Of a DNA stretch of 64,000 bases, positions 44,976 to 56,594 are shown piece after piece. Origin of the DNA: Septoria linicola (lineage: Eukaryota; Ascomycota; Dothideomycetes; Mycosphaerellales; Mycosphaerellaceae). The stretch spans positions 1,550,001 to 1,614,000 of the forward strand of contig CP099419.1 in the NCBI GenBank assembly GCA_024114885.1. The letters are read 5' to 3'. Below the pieces are notes generated by a model. That model had not been told where the DNA came from and ran no database searches. It saw nothing but the letters and a program-made list of their open reading frames with translations. Positions within the stretch are counted from its first letter, which is position 1, and each line of letters begins with the position of its first letter. A program made the position numbers and the translations under genes.

Positions 44976-46186
44976 TGGACGCAGGCAGCAGCGAAGTGGT
45001 GGCGTCCACAACTGCAGATGAGATGGAGTGGCAAGCTAATGCCGGACGGCAATGGACTATGATTTGGCTTTGGTGATTCTCGAATCTTTGCGGAGCTCAC
45101 AGTATTTCTAGCCATGGGAGGAAATACCTAACTTCTGCTTCAACATTTGGGACGAAAGAGGATAATACCGCAAGGTGGTCCGTCTCTGCAAAGACGGTCG
45201 GAAACTGGGTAATGCGATGTGTTCACTCTTGCGACGCCGTCACAATAGCATTATCATCGTCAACGTCAATCCTCTCATTCTCACCGCTGTGTTGGAACGA
45301 CTTTTCATGACGGGCCGATCATGCCATGCCACGTAAGCATGCAGACTCGACAGGAACAGGCATAGATCGACCCGGTTTGAGCGTTGTCACAGACAGAGGG
45401 AAGTTCCTGCTCAGCCGGCATCTAGCATCCAGTTCTCAGCGCAAGAGCAGGGCACGTATGGCCTGAGGAGTAGATGAGCTTCTTTCATCATCACTGTATG
45501 CTCTTCGCCAGTCGGCTATTTCAGCCAACAGGATCTATCCAGTGTGCGTTTGAACTTCGAAGGAGCCGCGGGAGTCGTCTAGACTGTTGTGGAAGGGCTA
45601 GTGGAGTGACAGCTCATCAATTTGCGCGTGGGATGGGCTGCAGAAAGAGGTGACTATTGGCGGGCTCGATTCGTAGGGCGGAGCCCTGAGCAGGGAAGAC
45701 CCGGTACACATGCTGCAGGAAGCAGGAGCCCTTTTCGAGGCCGTGATGCACAGCTCTCCTGCAAGCTGTTTGCCCTTCTGGCTCAGATGTCGTGTCTCAC
45801 ATACTTAGCCTCGTACCGGAATCGACCTAACTTAGCTGCACCAATGCGTGCAGAGGCTGACACCACTCTAGGACACCCAAAGAGTGGTGTATGTTAGGCT
45901 TGTGTGAATTTATCAGTCGTCCTTGCACTAACGATGTTGTATCGAGCTGTAAGACTGGAACTAATGATGGATTGTGGTACGTCATGCGTGAGATCTATGC
46001 CAGCCGCGAGGTATATTCAATCATGTCAAGCTCCGCTGGTCAGAGATCGAACCTCTCAGCGTGTACGGATAATGCTCCTTCTCTTCTAGTCGTCTTCGAG
46101 TACGCAACAGCTGCTTGTACCCACGCAGAACGCCGTCACCATAGTTTGGCTGAGATTCGTTCCACGATCGTCGCCAGATAAACCTC
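44976..46186. other. Intergenic region
   Basis: About 1.2 kb lies between the regulator stop and the stop of a broken minus-strand gene. Only short, unconvincing frames are present. Confidence 0.4.
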
Positions 46187-47793
46187 CTAAGAAGGTACCG
46201 GACAGCCTGCGTCCGCACACATGGGATACGGATTCCTCTCAAAGTACGTCCCGCTCGGATCGTCGTCGAAGTACTGGATATTAGACGGGTCCGTACGAAA
46301 CAACAGACAGCGTCTGGGATTATCTCTATCGGTAGAATCGTCGTAGGTGCCGAATCTGCAAGCTGAGCTGCGATCACACGCCTCTATACAGCCTTGGACG
46401 GTCTCAGGGTAGAGCCCGTCAAGGATTACATCGCCACCACTGATGATACCGGATACCCGTCCGCATTGCTGCTCGTACTGACACCCGCAGGCCTGCGCAG
46501 GTCGAGGTGAGGCACAGTTGGGCCCAACGGAACGCGTTGCAGCCGCAGCAGTACTGGTTCTGGTGAGGGTAGTTTGTTCGGTTGCGACAGTGGTGACAAG
46601 ATCTACTCGCTCGTTGAGCGTGGTTGTCAGAATTGTCTGAGACGATCAGCCTACAAAGCACTTCGCATCCGCCGTGGAATTTGGAGCTGGGCATTCAAGC
46701 GTGATGTCTTGCGCAGCGATTGCGACGCTACGTACGGTGACGTGCAAATCAAGATTGATACTCACAGTTGTCGGGTCAGCGTCCTGCGTCTGTGTGATGG
46801 TAGACCGCACGAGTGTCACTGTTACGGTTTGCGTAGAGCGAGCTCCTTGCTGTGTCTGGGTAATAACTCATTGGGAGCTTGTCACAGACTCCGTGACGAT
46901 CACGGTTTCCCGAGCATCGGACAGTCTTGGTCGACGTCGAGCAGGGTGCCGTGATCGTCGTCTTGTTGATTTTCCAACATGAGCAGGCACTGGCAAAACC
47001 TGACCGCCCTCACTGCTTGGCGTAAGAGGGCACCTGGGATGGTGACTCTACTGAGCTTCTCACGAGCGATGGCCAGGCGTTCGTTTCTGTACGTCGCTGA
47101 AGTACACAGTGGTCGTGCTACCCTGCTGTGTAGACGTTGTCACGCTCGTTGTAGCCAGAACCTAACGATCCCAACGTTATCATCGAAAATTTCAGTAGCA
47201 ATGCAACCATTATCTTACACTCGTAGATGTCACGGTACTCGTAGCTCTCTGTACGCGATTTCAGTAGGTTTCCATAGCATTCAAGAACATGACTTACCAC
47301 AGAATTGATTTCGGTGACGGTTGATGTCACAGTCCGGGTTGCAGTTGCTGGCTCAGGAGTTTGCGTACTGAGCACGCTGTATATCTTGTTAGCATAGCGT
47401 TTTTCAGAGAACAGTGCGGTTGTGCTCCGGAGAACCTGGGCTGAGCATAAGGTGGCGCATACGTAACGGGCTGCATCGGCACAATGACTGTTGTGGTCCT
47501 ACGTCCTATGCCGAGAGTTGTGGTGATCGTGCTGGTGCATCGGTGACGGCCCGTGACTGTGATGGTTTTTGCTGGTGGATGTAATGTATATTTGAGCAAC
47601 GAGGAGCAGTCCGATTTTCTGGACGCGCTCCACTTGGACTTGCCCGAAAATGCAGTCACGGCACGAGCACAATCATCCTGAGAGATCGTCAGTCATTTGC
47701 CAGCGTGCTCAAGGCACTTTCACGGACATCTACGCAATATGCGGCAGCAGCAGTTGCCACCAGAAAGGTAACAGATGCAAGATGGACTTTCAT
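46187..47793 (-). pseudogene. Decayed gene for a secreted Thr/Val-rich protein with a Cys-rich C-terminal domain
   Basis: The ATG at 47793 opens a signal peptide (MKVHLASVTFLVATAAAA). After a probable intron comes DDCARAVTAFSGKSKW, then long VT-type stretches (TKTITVTG-like, TRTVTSTVTEI, TTSVTTSTQQGSTTTV, TLVRSTITQTQ). The last exon (46187-46636, open for 149 codons) is intact and ends in a Cys-rich, PAN/apple-like region with CGCQYEQQCG, CIEACDRSSACRFGTYD and RRCLLFRTDP. The middle is broken: the VT-rich frame meets TGA at 47010-47012, shifts frame near 46910-46922, and meets TGA again at 46868-46870. A further shift lies just before the first TGA. A 129-nt intron (46637-46765) is the one clear splice. 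I read this as a pseudogene of a cell-surface or secreted protein. A heavily spliced live gene is the alternative, but the coding-like sequence between the breaks argues against it. Confidence 0.55.
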
Positions 47794-48899
47794 ATCGCGT
47801 AGGCGTGGGCCTTTAGCTCCAATATATTACAGCGCAGATGCCAATGCTATGACGAGAATGGGACGAGGTGCGTAATAGTGAAACACCCCATGTGCAGAGA
47901 GCGCATTATAAGGATGTCTGTCCAGGCCCGCATGGCTGTTGGCTGTGGCTGTCTCGGTTACAGCGAACATCTCGACAGCTTTTTGGCGCGCATAGACTTC
48001 ACGCGACACCTGCTCTTCTAGACCACGTGCTGTCGGCTGCCTATCATTGCGCATCGTGGTGTTTGTCACTATTCAGGCGCTGTCGATGAAGCTACGAAGA
48101 GCGTAGCACAGATAGCTACAAGCACAGCAAAACGCGTCTTTCTCGACTATTGGAGTATGAGTTTCCAAAGGTGATGTTGTTGGTGGCTGGGACTTCCAGC
48201 ATCCTTGCTTCTTGATTCTTTGTCGATATTCGCAGTCGCAGATTATGAGGCAAGCGAACGAGGCTGGGGTCTGGGATTGTGTGTCGTGTTGCCGCAGCTG
48301 GCTAGCTAGCTAACTAGCAGAGCAGTCTCCGGTTATACTACTAGTCATAGCATTGCAGACTGGCATCGTTCTTGTATTCATGTGGTAACTCCACTCCGTG
48401 ATCGTGGCCGCGACGACCCTGCGTGCGCAAACTGCGGTATTTGCAGTATCGCTTCGCCGTTGGTTCATCTTTGTGATGGGAGCAAAGGCATACATCGTAA
48501 ATCACTGCTTGAGATCTCGGCGAGTGAGAGTCACATCCAAGGCCTGGATTTAGATCGACGGCAGGGAGGACACAGTCCGCGGAACGGACCCTTCCGCTGT
48601 CAGCTTGGCCATGATGCACGTGAATGTTGCGGCGGGCGATCTGGGTGTGTTCATTGTCCAGGAGCGTTTGGAGCCCGATTGACGACACCTTTCGTGATGA
48701 CAGACATGCAGGCGTTGGCTTGTGTGCTTGTGCGTCTGTAGATGGGCGTTTGTTACCTGTCGTGGCCAGATCGCCTCTGTAGTACGAACCACAGATCAGC
48801 CGACAGCTCTTTCCATCAGCCGTTGCTGATACCCTTATCGCCTCAGAGCACGCGACCTTCAGGAAAATCGCGATTGGGTCAGGTCATCCTCATCCGACG
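47794..48899. other. Intergenic region
   Basis: About 1.1 kb lies between the broken gene (minus) and the FYVE-RING gene (plus). An 80-codon minus-strand frame (47827-48069) is protein-like but unsupported. A short GCTAGC-rich near-palindrome lies at 48299-48318. Confidence 0.35.
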
Positions 48900-49053
48900 A
48901 TGAGCAGACCTCGCCATGACGCCGATCAGGCTCTTCACGAAGACAATAATGACTTGACCTTCCTCGACTTTCTGAGGTCCGCAGGCGGGACTGTATCCAT
49001 TTCCAACGATCGCGCTGCGCCGCAGCATCCGCAGCAACATCGATACCAGCAGT

Positions 49054-49090
<37 letters not shown>

Positions 49091-50579
49091 ACAGAGCAGA
49101 AACGACTCTGCGGAACGTAAGAGACGACACACCGGCTCAGAGCCCGAGAGAAGGAGCTACCCGTATCCTGCGTACAGTGGCAGGCCTTCGATCGTGCATG
49201 GGTCTTCGCGCAGCTCCAGTGCTCAGCAGCCTGGTGGCAGCGTAGAGAGTGCCATAGATCTGACAGCCACCTCTCCTCCATCGAGACCAATCGCGAGGCC
49301 GGGATACTCCAGGATGTCCCACAGCAATGGAAGTCTCTCCAGCCGTGGCATTGGATACGGCAGTGTCGGTCGGCGAGAAAGTGACATGGTGCTACCACAA
49401 TGGCAGCCGGATCATGAGGTGTCCAAGTGTCCGGTCTGCGAAACGGATTTCAGCCTATGGTATAGGCGACACCATTGCAGGAAGTGTGGCCGCGTAGTGT
49501 GCGCCAGATGCTCACCGCATCGGATCACCATTCCACGGCAGTACATTGTTCAGCCTCCAGATCTCATGGGTTTGTACACTGACGATGGCTCTACTTCGCC
49601 ACCCAACAATCCCGCATTGGGAGGAGGTGAGGTGGTTCGTGTCTGTAATCCATGTGTTCCTGATCCATGGACGCCAGATGTAGCTTCTCCATCGTTGACA
49701 TCGACACATCCTGCAAACATTGTCGGTGCTCGGACGTCTTCTCTTCCACAACCAGCTCAGCCACAACAACAGCAGGATCAGAGCACGCGAGGACAGCCAG
49801 ATCGCTACCGATCGATACCGATGCCAGCTGGCGGACGTAACCGAGCCCAATCTCATCAGCAAACGAACGACCAACAGCGTCGACACAATGAGTTCACGCG
49901 TCTTCTCGCGAGTTCATCGAATCTAGATCGCTACTCACGCTACCTACGGTATCCACAGGCTGGGATGCTTTCGCAGATGGGCTCTGAACCAAGCCAAGCT
50001 TTGAATTCACAGCATTCGGATGCAATGCATCGACGAGGGAACAGCTACAGTACAGGCTTGCCATACAACCGCGGGCCACCACCAGTCCCTGGTTCTCATC
50101 CAGCGCAAATGCTACCCCGTTTACCGCCACAGCCACGTCGTCAAATTGCAGAGGAAGACGAGTGTCCGGTCTGTGGCAATGAGATGCCCCCAGGTGAGGC
50201 TGTCCGGGAACGCCACATAAATGAGTGCATTGCAGCTCGCATGGCACCACATTCAGCCTCAACGCCCCCAGTCGCTCCTTCAGCAGCTGCCAATATCGTT
50301 CCGAGCACTACGACTGGCACATCACCACCTCAAGCAGAAGGGTCTCGACCACGTACCACGAGCTTCAGACCACGAGGCATGGTGCAAAGCACCGCCACTG
50401 AAAAGGACTGCATCGAAGCAGATGGCGAACCGAGAGAATGTCCCATTTGCTATGAAGACTTCCAACCTGGCGACGAGCTGGGACGGATGGAGTGTTTGTG
50501 CTTGTTTCACAGAGATTGTATCAGAGGATGGTGGGAAAGGAAAGGCGCCGGGAGCTGTCCAACACCACATTTTGATTAG
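48900..50579 (+). CDS. FYVE and RING-type zinc finger protein (Pib1-like E3 ligase candidate)
   Basis: This single-exon gene encodes 559 residues. After a polyglutamine run (residues 53-63) and a disordered region with AIDLT, the FYVE domain spans about 166-255 with its WxxD (WQPD, 168-171), RRHHCRKCG (189-197) and RVC motifs, so it should bind phosphatidylinositol 3-phosphate on endosomes. A small CPVCGNEMPPGEAV..H..C finger near residue 415 looks like a UBZ/Rad18-type zinc finger. The C-terminal RING starts CPICYEDF, continues CLCLFHRDCIRGWWERKG and ends CPTPHFD; the last ligand pair is Cys-x3-His, not the usual Cys-x2-Cys. Yeast Pib1 combines FYVE and RING and ubiquitinates cargo at endosomes and vacuole. 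This protein is about twice as long, so orthology is a suggestion only. The start at 48900 is the first ATG. Confidence 0.87.
49056..49088 (+). repeat. (CAG)n microsatellite encoding polyglutamine
   Basis: About eleven CAG/CAA units lie inside the FYVE-RING gene and encode its glutamine run. Pure CAG tracts of this kind tend to vary in length between strains. Confidence 0.9.
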
Positions 50580-53188
50580 CACCGGCACATAATGACACGA
50601 TTCACGAGATACCCGCATGATTTTGGCACATTCGTTTTCGGCGGGAATTGGAGTAGACTGCGCTCAGCATAGCGAAGACTCTAAATTCAAGAGCTCATTG
50701 ATACTCCAGGCGAATTGCACTCTCTTCATTTTGATGGTAGCTCGTTGAGCTTGAAGCACACAGACCTGACCTCACAGACTTTCTGATCCCGTGGGCACGG
50801 TCTTGCACTCCTGAGAATCATCGCAAGCGTGGCCAGGAGAGCCCGTGCTCGTGCTGTGCCGTCGACGACCGTCGTGTTCCCCGTCATCGTTCACTCTCCA
50901 GAGCAATCTGGTCTTCGTCACGTTCTCTGAGGGGGCCTGGAGCGTGCTGCACTACGTTCAGCCCGTCTGCATGCTCGCCACGAAGACCACGGCTGAGCGA
51001 GCTCGATATTGTCGCCTCCTATCTATTCTTGCTGGCGCGACATCGAGAATAGCATCGTCTTCATGAACGCTACTCTCCATGCAGGATGGTGAAGTCCAGA
51101 CTGTCGTTGGCGCTAAAGGTGGCATAGTGATCATGTGCAGTTGTCAAAATCCCTCTGTTCGCCCATCGCCTTCTCCGTGTCGCGTCAGTCTGTGGCTATG
51201 CATAAAGAGCATGATGTGAAAGATAATATAGGTGAACTTGAGCCGAGATGACGAAGTGGGTGTGCGATCTCCGAGTCGGCCCTTTTGGGCGCTGGATGGC
51301 GTTTCTGGAAGACACGATGGAAGTTCACGATGGTTCGGGAAGGGCGAACAAGTGCTGAAGAATGGTGCAGAGAGTTCGTTGACATTTTCCAAGTGAGCAC
51401 TCAGTATTGTTGTTGGCAGCCCATCTAGATATGAAGTGTGGGCATGCTTCAAGATCGACAGGAAGAGCTCTCTTCTAGGGAAATGCGATTTGGGGCCGCC
51501 CGCTAACATGCGCTGCAGCGTCATGCTTGGGATGATTTGTGTTGATGGGCGGTCAATTTGTGTTTCGTATGCACCATATAGTATTGCATGTTGCCGTCTG
51601 TATTCTGTAGTCTGATTGATATTGCATTGGACTTTCGAAACCGCTATGTCAACGAATCGTTCCTGCTAATACGCAAATGTCCGCAACGACTCCACCTTCC
51701 CCTATTCATCATTGCCAGGTCGCTACAACATGCAGGGGCTACATGACATTCGGTCTCTGCTGAGCTTGAGAGCGTCGTGCCCCGCATAATCTTGCTGCTG
51801 ATTGCTCGACATCGCGAGGAAAAGCAAAGCCGACATACGATGCTGGAGCCACGACTGACCGCCAACCACAACCCTCCTGAGCTTCCGCTTTGCTGGAATT
51901 GCTGAAAGTGTCGAGCCAAGTCCCCGAAAGGCATCACCCTGCAGGACGGCCGAGGAACAATTCGATGTCGCTGCGCCTGTCAGGACGCAGCAGGCAGGAC
52001 GTGCCTCCGCTCCAGCGCAAGTAGCGTGGTACTCCCAAGCTGGCAGATGATTGCGGTGACTCTTTCAGCCTGACAGGCATGATGCTATGCACGAGAATAT
52101 ATTCGACGGACACTCCGTACGCCATTGCACTGGCGTCGCCAAAGCCTCTTCAGCGTGGCTTGATGGCTTCATTTGAGACTGAATTCCAGCGATGAGGTTG
52201 GCTGCGATGAACGCCATATGGAGAACCACTTGGCGCTTGGCGACACGTTCTGCTTGTTTAGCGTGCCGCCAGCAGTACCGATTGGTCGTCTGCAGTCTGC
52301 CACTGGGCTCTCCGAAGAGAGCTTTGCAGGATTGCAAAACCTTCCACCCCTCTCCCTGATCTTCCAGCGCTGTGACAGCTGCACAGCAACCAACGCGACA
52401 TTCAACCGAACAGCCCTTTCTCAGCTTCCATGTGTCGCTGTCGAACGTCCAATTGCCGCTTCGGGAGGATTGAACAGCTTCTTCTAGCGCCATGCGGAGA
52501 ATGACGTGCAACTTCACCGCCGCACAATGAACTACAGTAATGCTCTGACATGGATCACGAGCAAACATGGACTGCTGTCATTTGAGCCACCTTCGCTACA
52601 CATCCCGCTTGCGTGTCATATGGCGCGCAGAAAGGACTGATCGTGCGGTTGTTACCGCCCCGAGAGATGCGAGCGTTGCAGGATTCAAAGCCTCCCCACA
52701 GTCCCGGCAATTGGGAACGTGGTCGCCCGACCTTAACAAGCTGTTCCATTGGTGCTGATTAGTGGCGTCTGTCTAGTATACTTGGCCAACTAATGATCGT
52801 GAGCCTCATGACTTTCACTCTAGATCCGACGCTTGAGGCTGCGCTCATCTGCATCTAAACATACACCGTCTGTCACGGTGGCTCCTGTGGTCATGCGCGC
52901 ACGGATAGTCTGCAGCCCTACGCCTACTACGAAAGCACAGACCGCTAGTGAATCAGCAGTGCGTCTCCCTGTGTGCGTAGGAGTGGGCCCAGGGACACGG
53001 AGCGAGGATGAAGTGCTGGAGCAGGTACCATGCATGCTATGGGCAGATCGGAAGCTTAACGACCAGCCTTGCACATGTCAGACAACTATATGTTGGCAAT
53101 ATCCCTAGCACATACCCGAACGCCGGAAACTTGAAGCTCAAAAGACACACGATTGACATCTCGACATCTTTTCAACTTCTACACTTCG
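50580..53188. other. Intergenic region with one long overlapping pair of frames
   Basis: About 2.6 kb lies between the FYVE-RING and Fungal_trans_2 genes. A 167-codon minus frame (52065-52568) overlaps a 104-codon plus frame (52173-52487). Both have protein-like composition but no motif, and neither could be extended by splicing. The rest shows nothing. Confidence 0.3.
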
Positions 53189-54908
53189 ATGCCGAACCCA
53201 CGGGGTTTCAAGAACCCACGGTCTCGATCTGTGTCGAAGAGCCCACTGACATCACCAACTCAGGAACGGGATGATCCTCTGAGTCGACAAGTTGCATTCG
53301 TACCGTTCGATGCGGGCACACCTTCTGGCGTCAGCGAGGAAACACGACGAGCGGTGCGTGTACAGGCCGCCAAAGCCAGCGCAGCAGCAAGAAAGCAGAC
53401 CATCGCCCGTCGTCTAGCGGAACGAAGTGGGCAGGCGTCGACTGAGACAAGCCCGTCGTCCTCGACCGACTACAGCGAACAAAGTCGACGAGCATCATCC
53501 ACATTAGCAGCCGAGAGCGAAACGACCAAGATCGTCACATCAAGAAGCCCTTCACAATCACTCAATGCAAGCCCGATCGATACGACGTTTCGAGTTTACC
53601 CCATCACCAAATGGCATCCAATGATACCAGCACTCGTCGACTACTTCACCAGATACTTCTTGCCGGACAACTCTTCGACTCAAGACGCCTATGGCCGTGA
53701 CGCGATGCGCACGCAACTATGGCCGCTAGCGCTCTCAGACACGTGCCTGTTTCACGCCATCATGCTTATTTCGGCTAGCCACGCGACTGTCACAGGCGCG
53801 CTAACCGTTCCGGTGTCTCTGCTTGCTCAGCTCAAACACACAGCTATCGAGACCATCAACGATATCATCGCCAGATTGGACTCTAGTCAGATCGGAGACG
53901 CCGTTATAGGCGCCATTGCTTTGGTCGGTGGCTGGGAGCTTGTAAGTGTAACCGATGTGGCTTGAAGCCTAAGCAAGACATTTGCTGATTAGCACGACTT
54001 GGCAGGAATACGGGTCGTCAATTACCCACGACACGCATATGGGAGGGCTTTCCGCGATCGTGAACAACATCCCCGGCGGCTTCGCTGGTGCCCAAGCTAC
54101 GCTGTCACCCGCGACCATCAACGTCATCTACACCGCAGGCCACGACCTCGCACTGTACGCCTCAAAGCGCCCTCACTTCGACATTCCTGGAGCACAGACG
54201 CTATCGGCGACCCCGTTGCTTCCAAGCAATCTTCCCAGAGGCTTCGAGGAGATGAAGGCCCAGCATCTGCTGCTGCCGAGCTTCATGCAACTCATCAGCA
54301 GACTATCGAGTGTCGTGCCGGAAGATCCAGCAGCAAGAGCGCGGCTAGACGAAATCCAGCAAGCAGTAATCGCCTGGGAAGTCGAGAACGTGACTGCAAC
54401 GACGTACTGTCCCACAAGGACCGTCCTGGAAGATGCTGCCATTCGCCAGGTCTACCTTCACATGCGCCTCGCCGCTCTGGCCATCTGCGGTTACACACGT
54501 TTCTCAATGAACACCAATGCACACGACTTTCTACAAAGCCTCTATGGCGAAGCTATGCTATTGCAACCAGACCTCCTCATCGGAACCTGTTTCGAAGAAC
54601 TTATATTCTGGTGCTTGGTCATGATTAGTGCCACCAGTGGACGATGTGAGCACAAGAACATGCGCTCGCTCAAGAGATTGTCACTAGAGCTCGGCATTGA
54701 AAACTGGGAGTCTGCTCGTAACGGATGGATGAAATTCATCTATCCAGAATCTATCGACAGCAGAGCCTTCGCTTTGTGGCAAGCTATCACCAACAGCACG
54801 ATCGCTCGTGATCAAAGCGTTGGCATGGGCGAACCGACGAGATATACCAAGGGCATTGGCCATCCTACAAATCACATTGCGGCTCTGGTCGCTGCGGCCG
54901 AAGGATGA
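53189..54908 (+). CDS. Fungal_trans_2-type regulator lacking a zinc cluster
   Basis: Two exons (53189-53941 and 54006-54908; 64-nt intron, donor GTAAGT) join in phase 0 and give 551 residues. The N-terminal 110 residues are disordered and basic (PNPRGFKNPRSRSVSKSP, then an Ala/Arg helix AAKASAAARKQTIARRLAER). From about 130 the protein is all-helical with features of the fungal-specific transcription factor family: YFTRYFLPDN, WPLALSDTCLFHAIMLISASHA, and after the intron DTHMGGLSAIVNNIPGGF, with late CFEELIFWCLVMISATSGR. No CxxCx6C cluster is found within the gene or just upstream, so DNA binding would need the basic N-terminus or a partner. Many such zinc-less homologues exist in Pezizomycotina. 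Function unknown. Confidence 0.82.
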
Positions 54909-56594
54909 ATCGGTTCAATGGCACAAATTCATCGATACATCTGCCAGACCTTGTTCTTCGGCCTTGGTCCGGATCGCCAACAAGCGGAGAAGCCTTCAAA
55001 GCCCGCCGAGATGGTATCATGCTGGTAAGCTTGAGCAGAAACCCTCGCTCGTGCTTTCTCTAGGTTCAGGAGTGCAGTGGATGGCGATCGCAGCAGGATA
55101 GTCTAGCTCATTGTGTGCCAGTATATCATCAGCTTCGATGTATCTGTCACTACTGGCGGCTGCTGTGCAATCGAAATTGCTGCAAGATCTGTTCTGTGGA
55201 AAACACCGGTATACCTCGCTGTCTAGCCCTGCGAGCGGGACAAAGACAGGGTATGCCTCCATTGACCTTAGCTGTCAAGCTGGAGGACATCTCCGAATCT
55301 CAGCCAGCAAGGCTGGACTTAAGATCAGTCAGGTCCAGATTTGAACACTTCGAGCTCACCAACAAGCCGTGCCCAGCACTCAGCAACTATACCAGACGGG
55401 CGGATTGACAAGTAGTCGCGAGACGAGGCGGGTATAACATGGTTGTGCTCGACATCGCGGGTGCCGGGCCGCCAATGCTCCATTCAGACGCGCAGGCCAA
55501 CTCATCATCCTAGTCGTCCCAGCAGGACGGACGTACCGCAGTATTGGGTCGGCACTGACACCAAGGTCGAGACCTGATGACTGTCACATCCATGCCAGAT
55601 GTCCTACCTTCGCCTATAAGCCAACGCCATCCGGGTGGAATGGGGCTACCCAACTTGCACTTGACGGCCACGGCGATAATGACAGAAAGCGATTCTACAT
55701 GACCTTATGAGGAAAAGGGTCGCTCCCGCTTTAAGTAGCAAATATTGGGCAGGCAGTCCAAGTGGAACAGGCTATGGCGCTGGACGCGATAGCCTCAGTA
55801 GTAGTAATCAAAAGAAATGACACACAGTCGCCATTGTTAAATAATCTCCGTTCAAGTGACGTCTGGAACAAGCTTCCGTTGCACAAGCATGCTCTATCAA
55901 GCTCTGCGCAAGTCTCGCTTCTATTGCCACATGGAGCGTCGCCCCAAGAGCACGGCTAGAACGGCTGCTGCGACCTGGACGAGAATGTCAATGCGGGCAG
56001 AGTTCGCGCCCAGCATGCATTGGTATACGTTCAAGAACCGACGGCACTGACACTGAAAGGCAGACTGAGGGCAATCTGTCCTCTAGAGTCTAGATGTCCA
56101 CGCTCATGCACGTCGCTCCTCAAGCTCCATCGAAGCAAGAAGCGTTACGACGAAAAACTGGCAGCAAGTTGTACCTTGATCTGCCCATCTCGGCGGGTTG
56201 GTTTTGAATTAAGTTGCACAAAGTCTAACATGGCAAGTCCTGGCATGTCTGTTGACGCAATATAACCAATTATTGTCGATGATTTCAATCTCAGGCAGCA
56301 ATGTCACGATAACAATCTGCACGGTGCAGTCACTGTGGCCAAAGGAAATGTGCGGGAGTGATCAACAATGTGAAGATGTCAAATTGCTCAAAGCTGAGCG
56401 CAGTGTGGAGTACAAGTCCATGAATCGGGCATCGACTCTTTCAATAAGTCGCCTATGATTAATCACGAGCTGATGCTATCTCTGATCACTCGCTCGCTGG
56501 ACTACAAAGCTATTCCCACCTATCGATCGCGATTCTCGCGAGCAGTAGCAGGTCATCCGCAATATTCTGTTCTCGTTCAGGCAGGCGGTCGTGC
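54909..56594. other. Gene-poor spacer
   Basis: About 1.7 kb holds only short frames. An 81-codon minus-strand ATG frame (55017-55262, MEAYPVFVPLAGLDSEVY at its start) is acidic and protein-like but has no other support. Confidence 0.35.

Noticed and set aside
44707..45009. Cys-rich minus-strand frame with CCCCCC runs
   Set aside because: It is the complement of the Gln/His-rich tail of the Zn2Cys6 regulator.
46860..46912. A 48-nt intron to skip the TGA in the Thr-rich gene
   Set aside because: The removed piece is itself VT-rich coding-like sequence, has no clear branch site, and the other breaks would remain.
48935..49398. Minus-strand frames with polyalanine, polyleucine or polycysteine
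   Set aside because: They are shadows of the CAG tract in the FYVE-RING gene.
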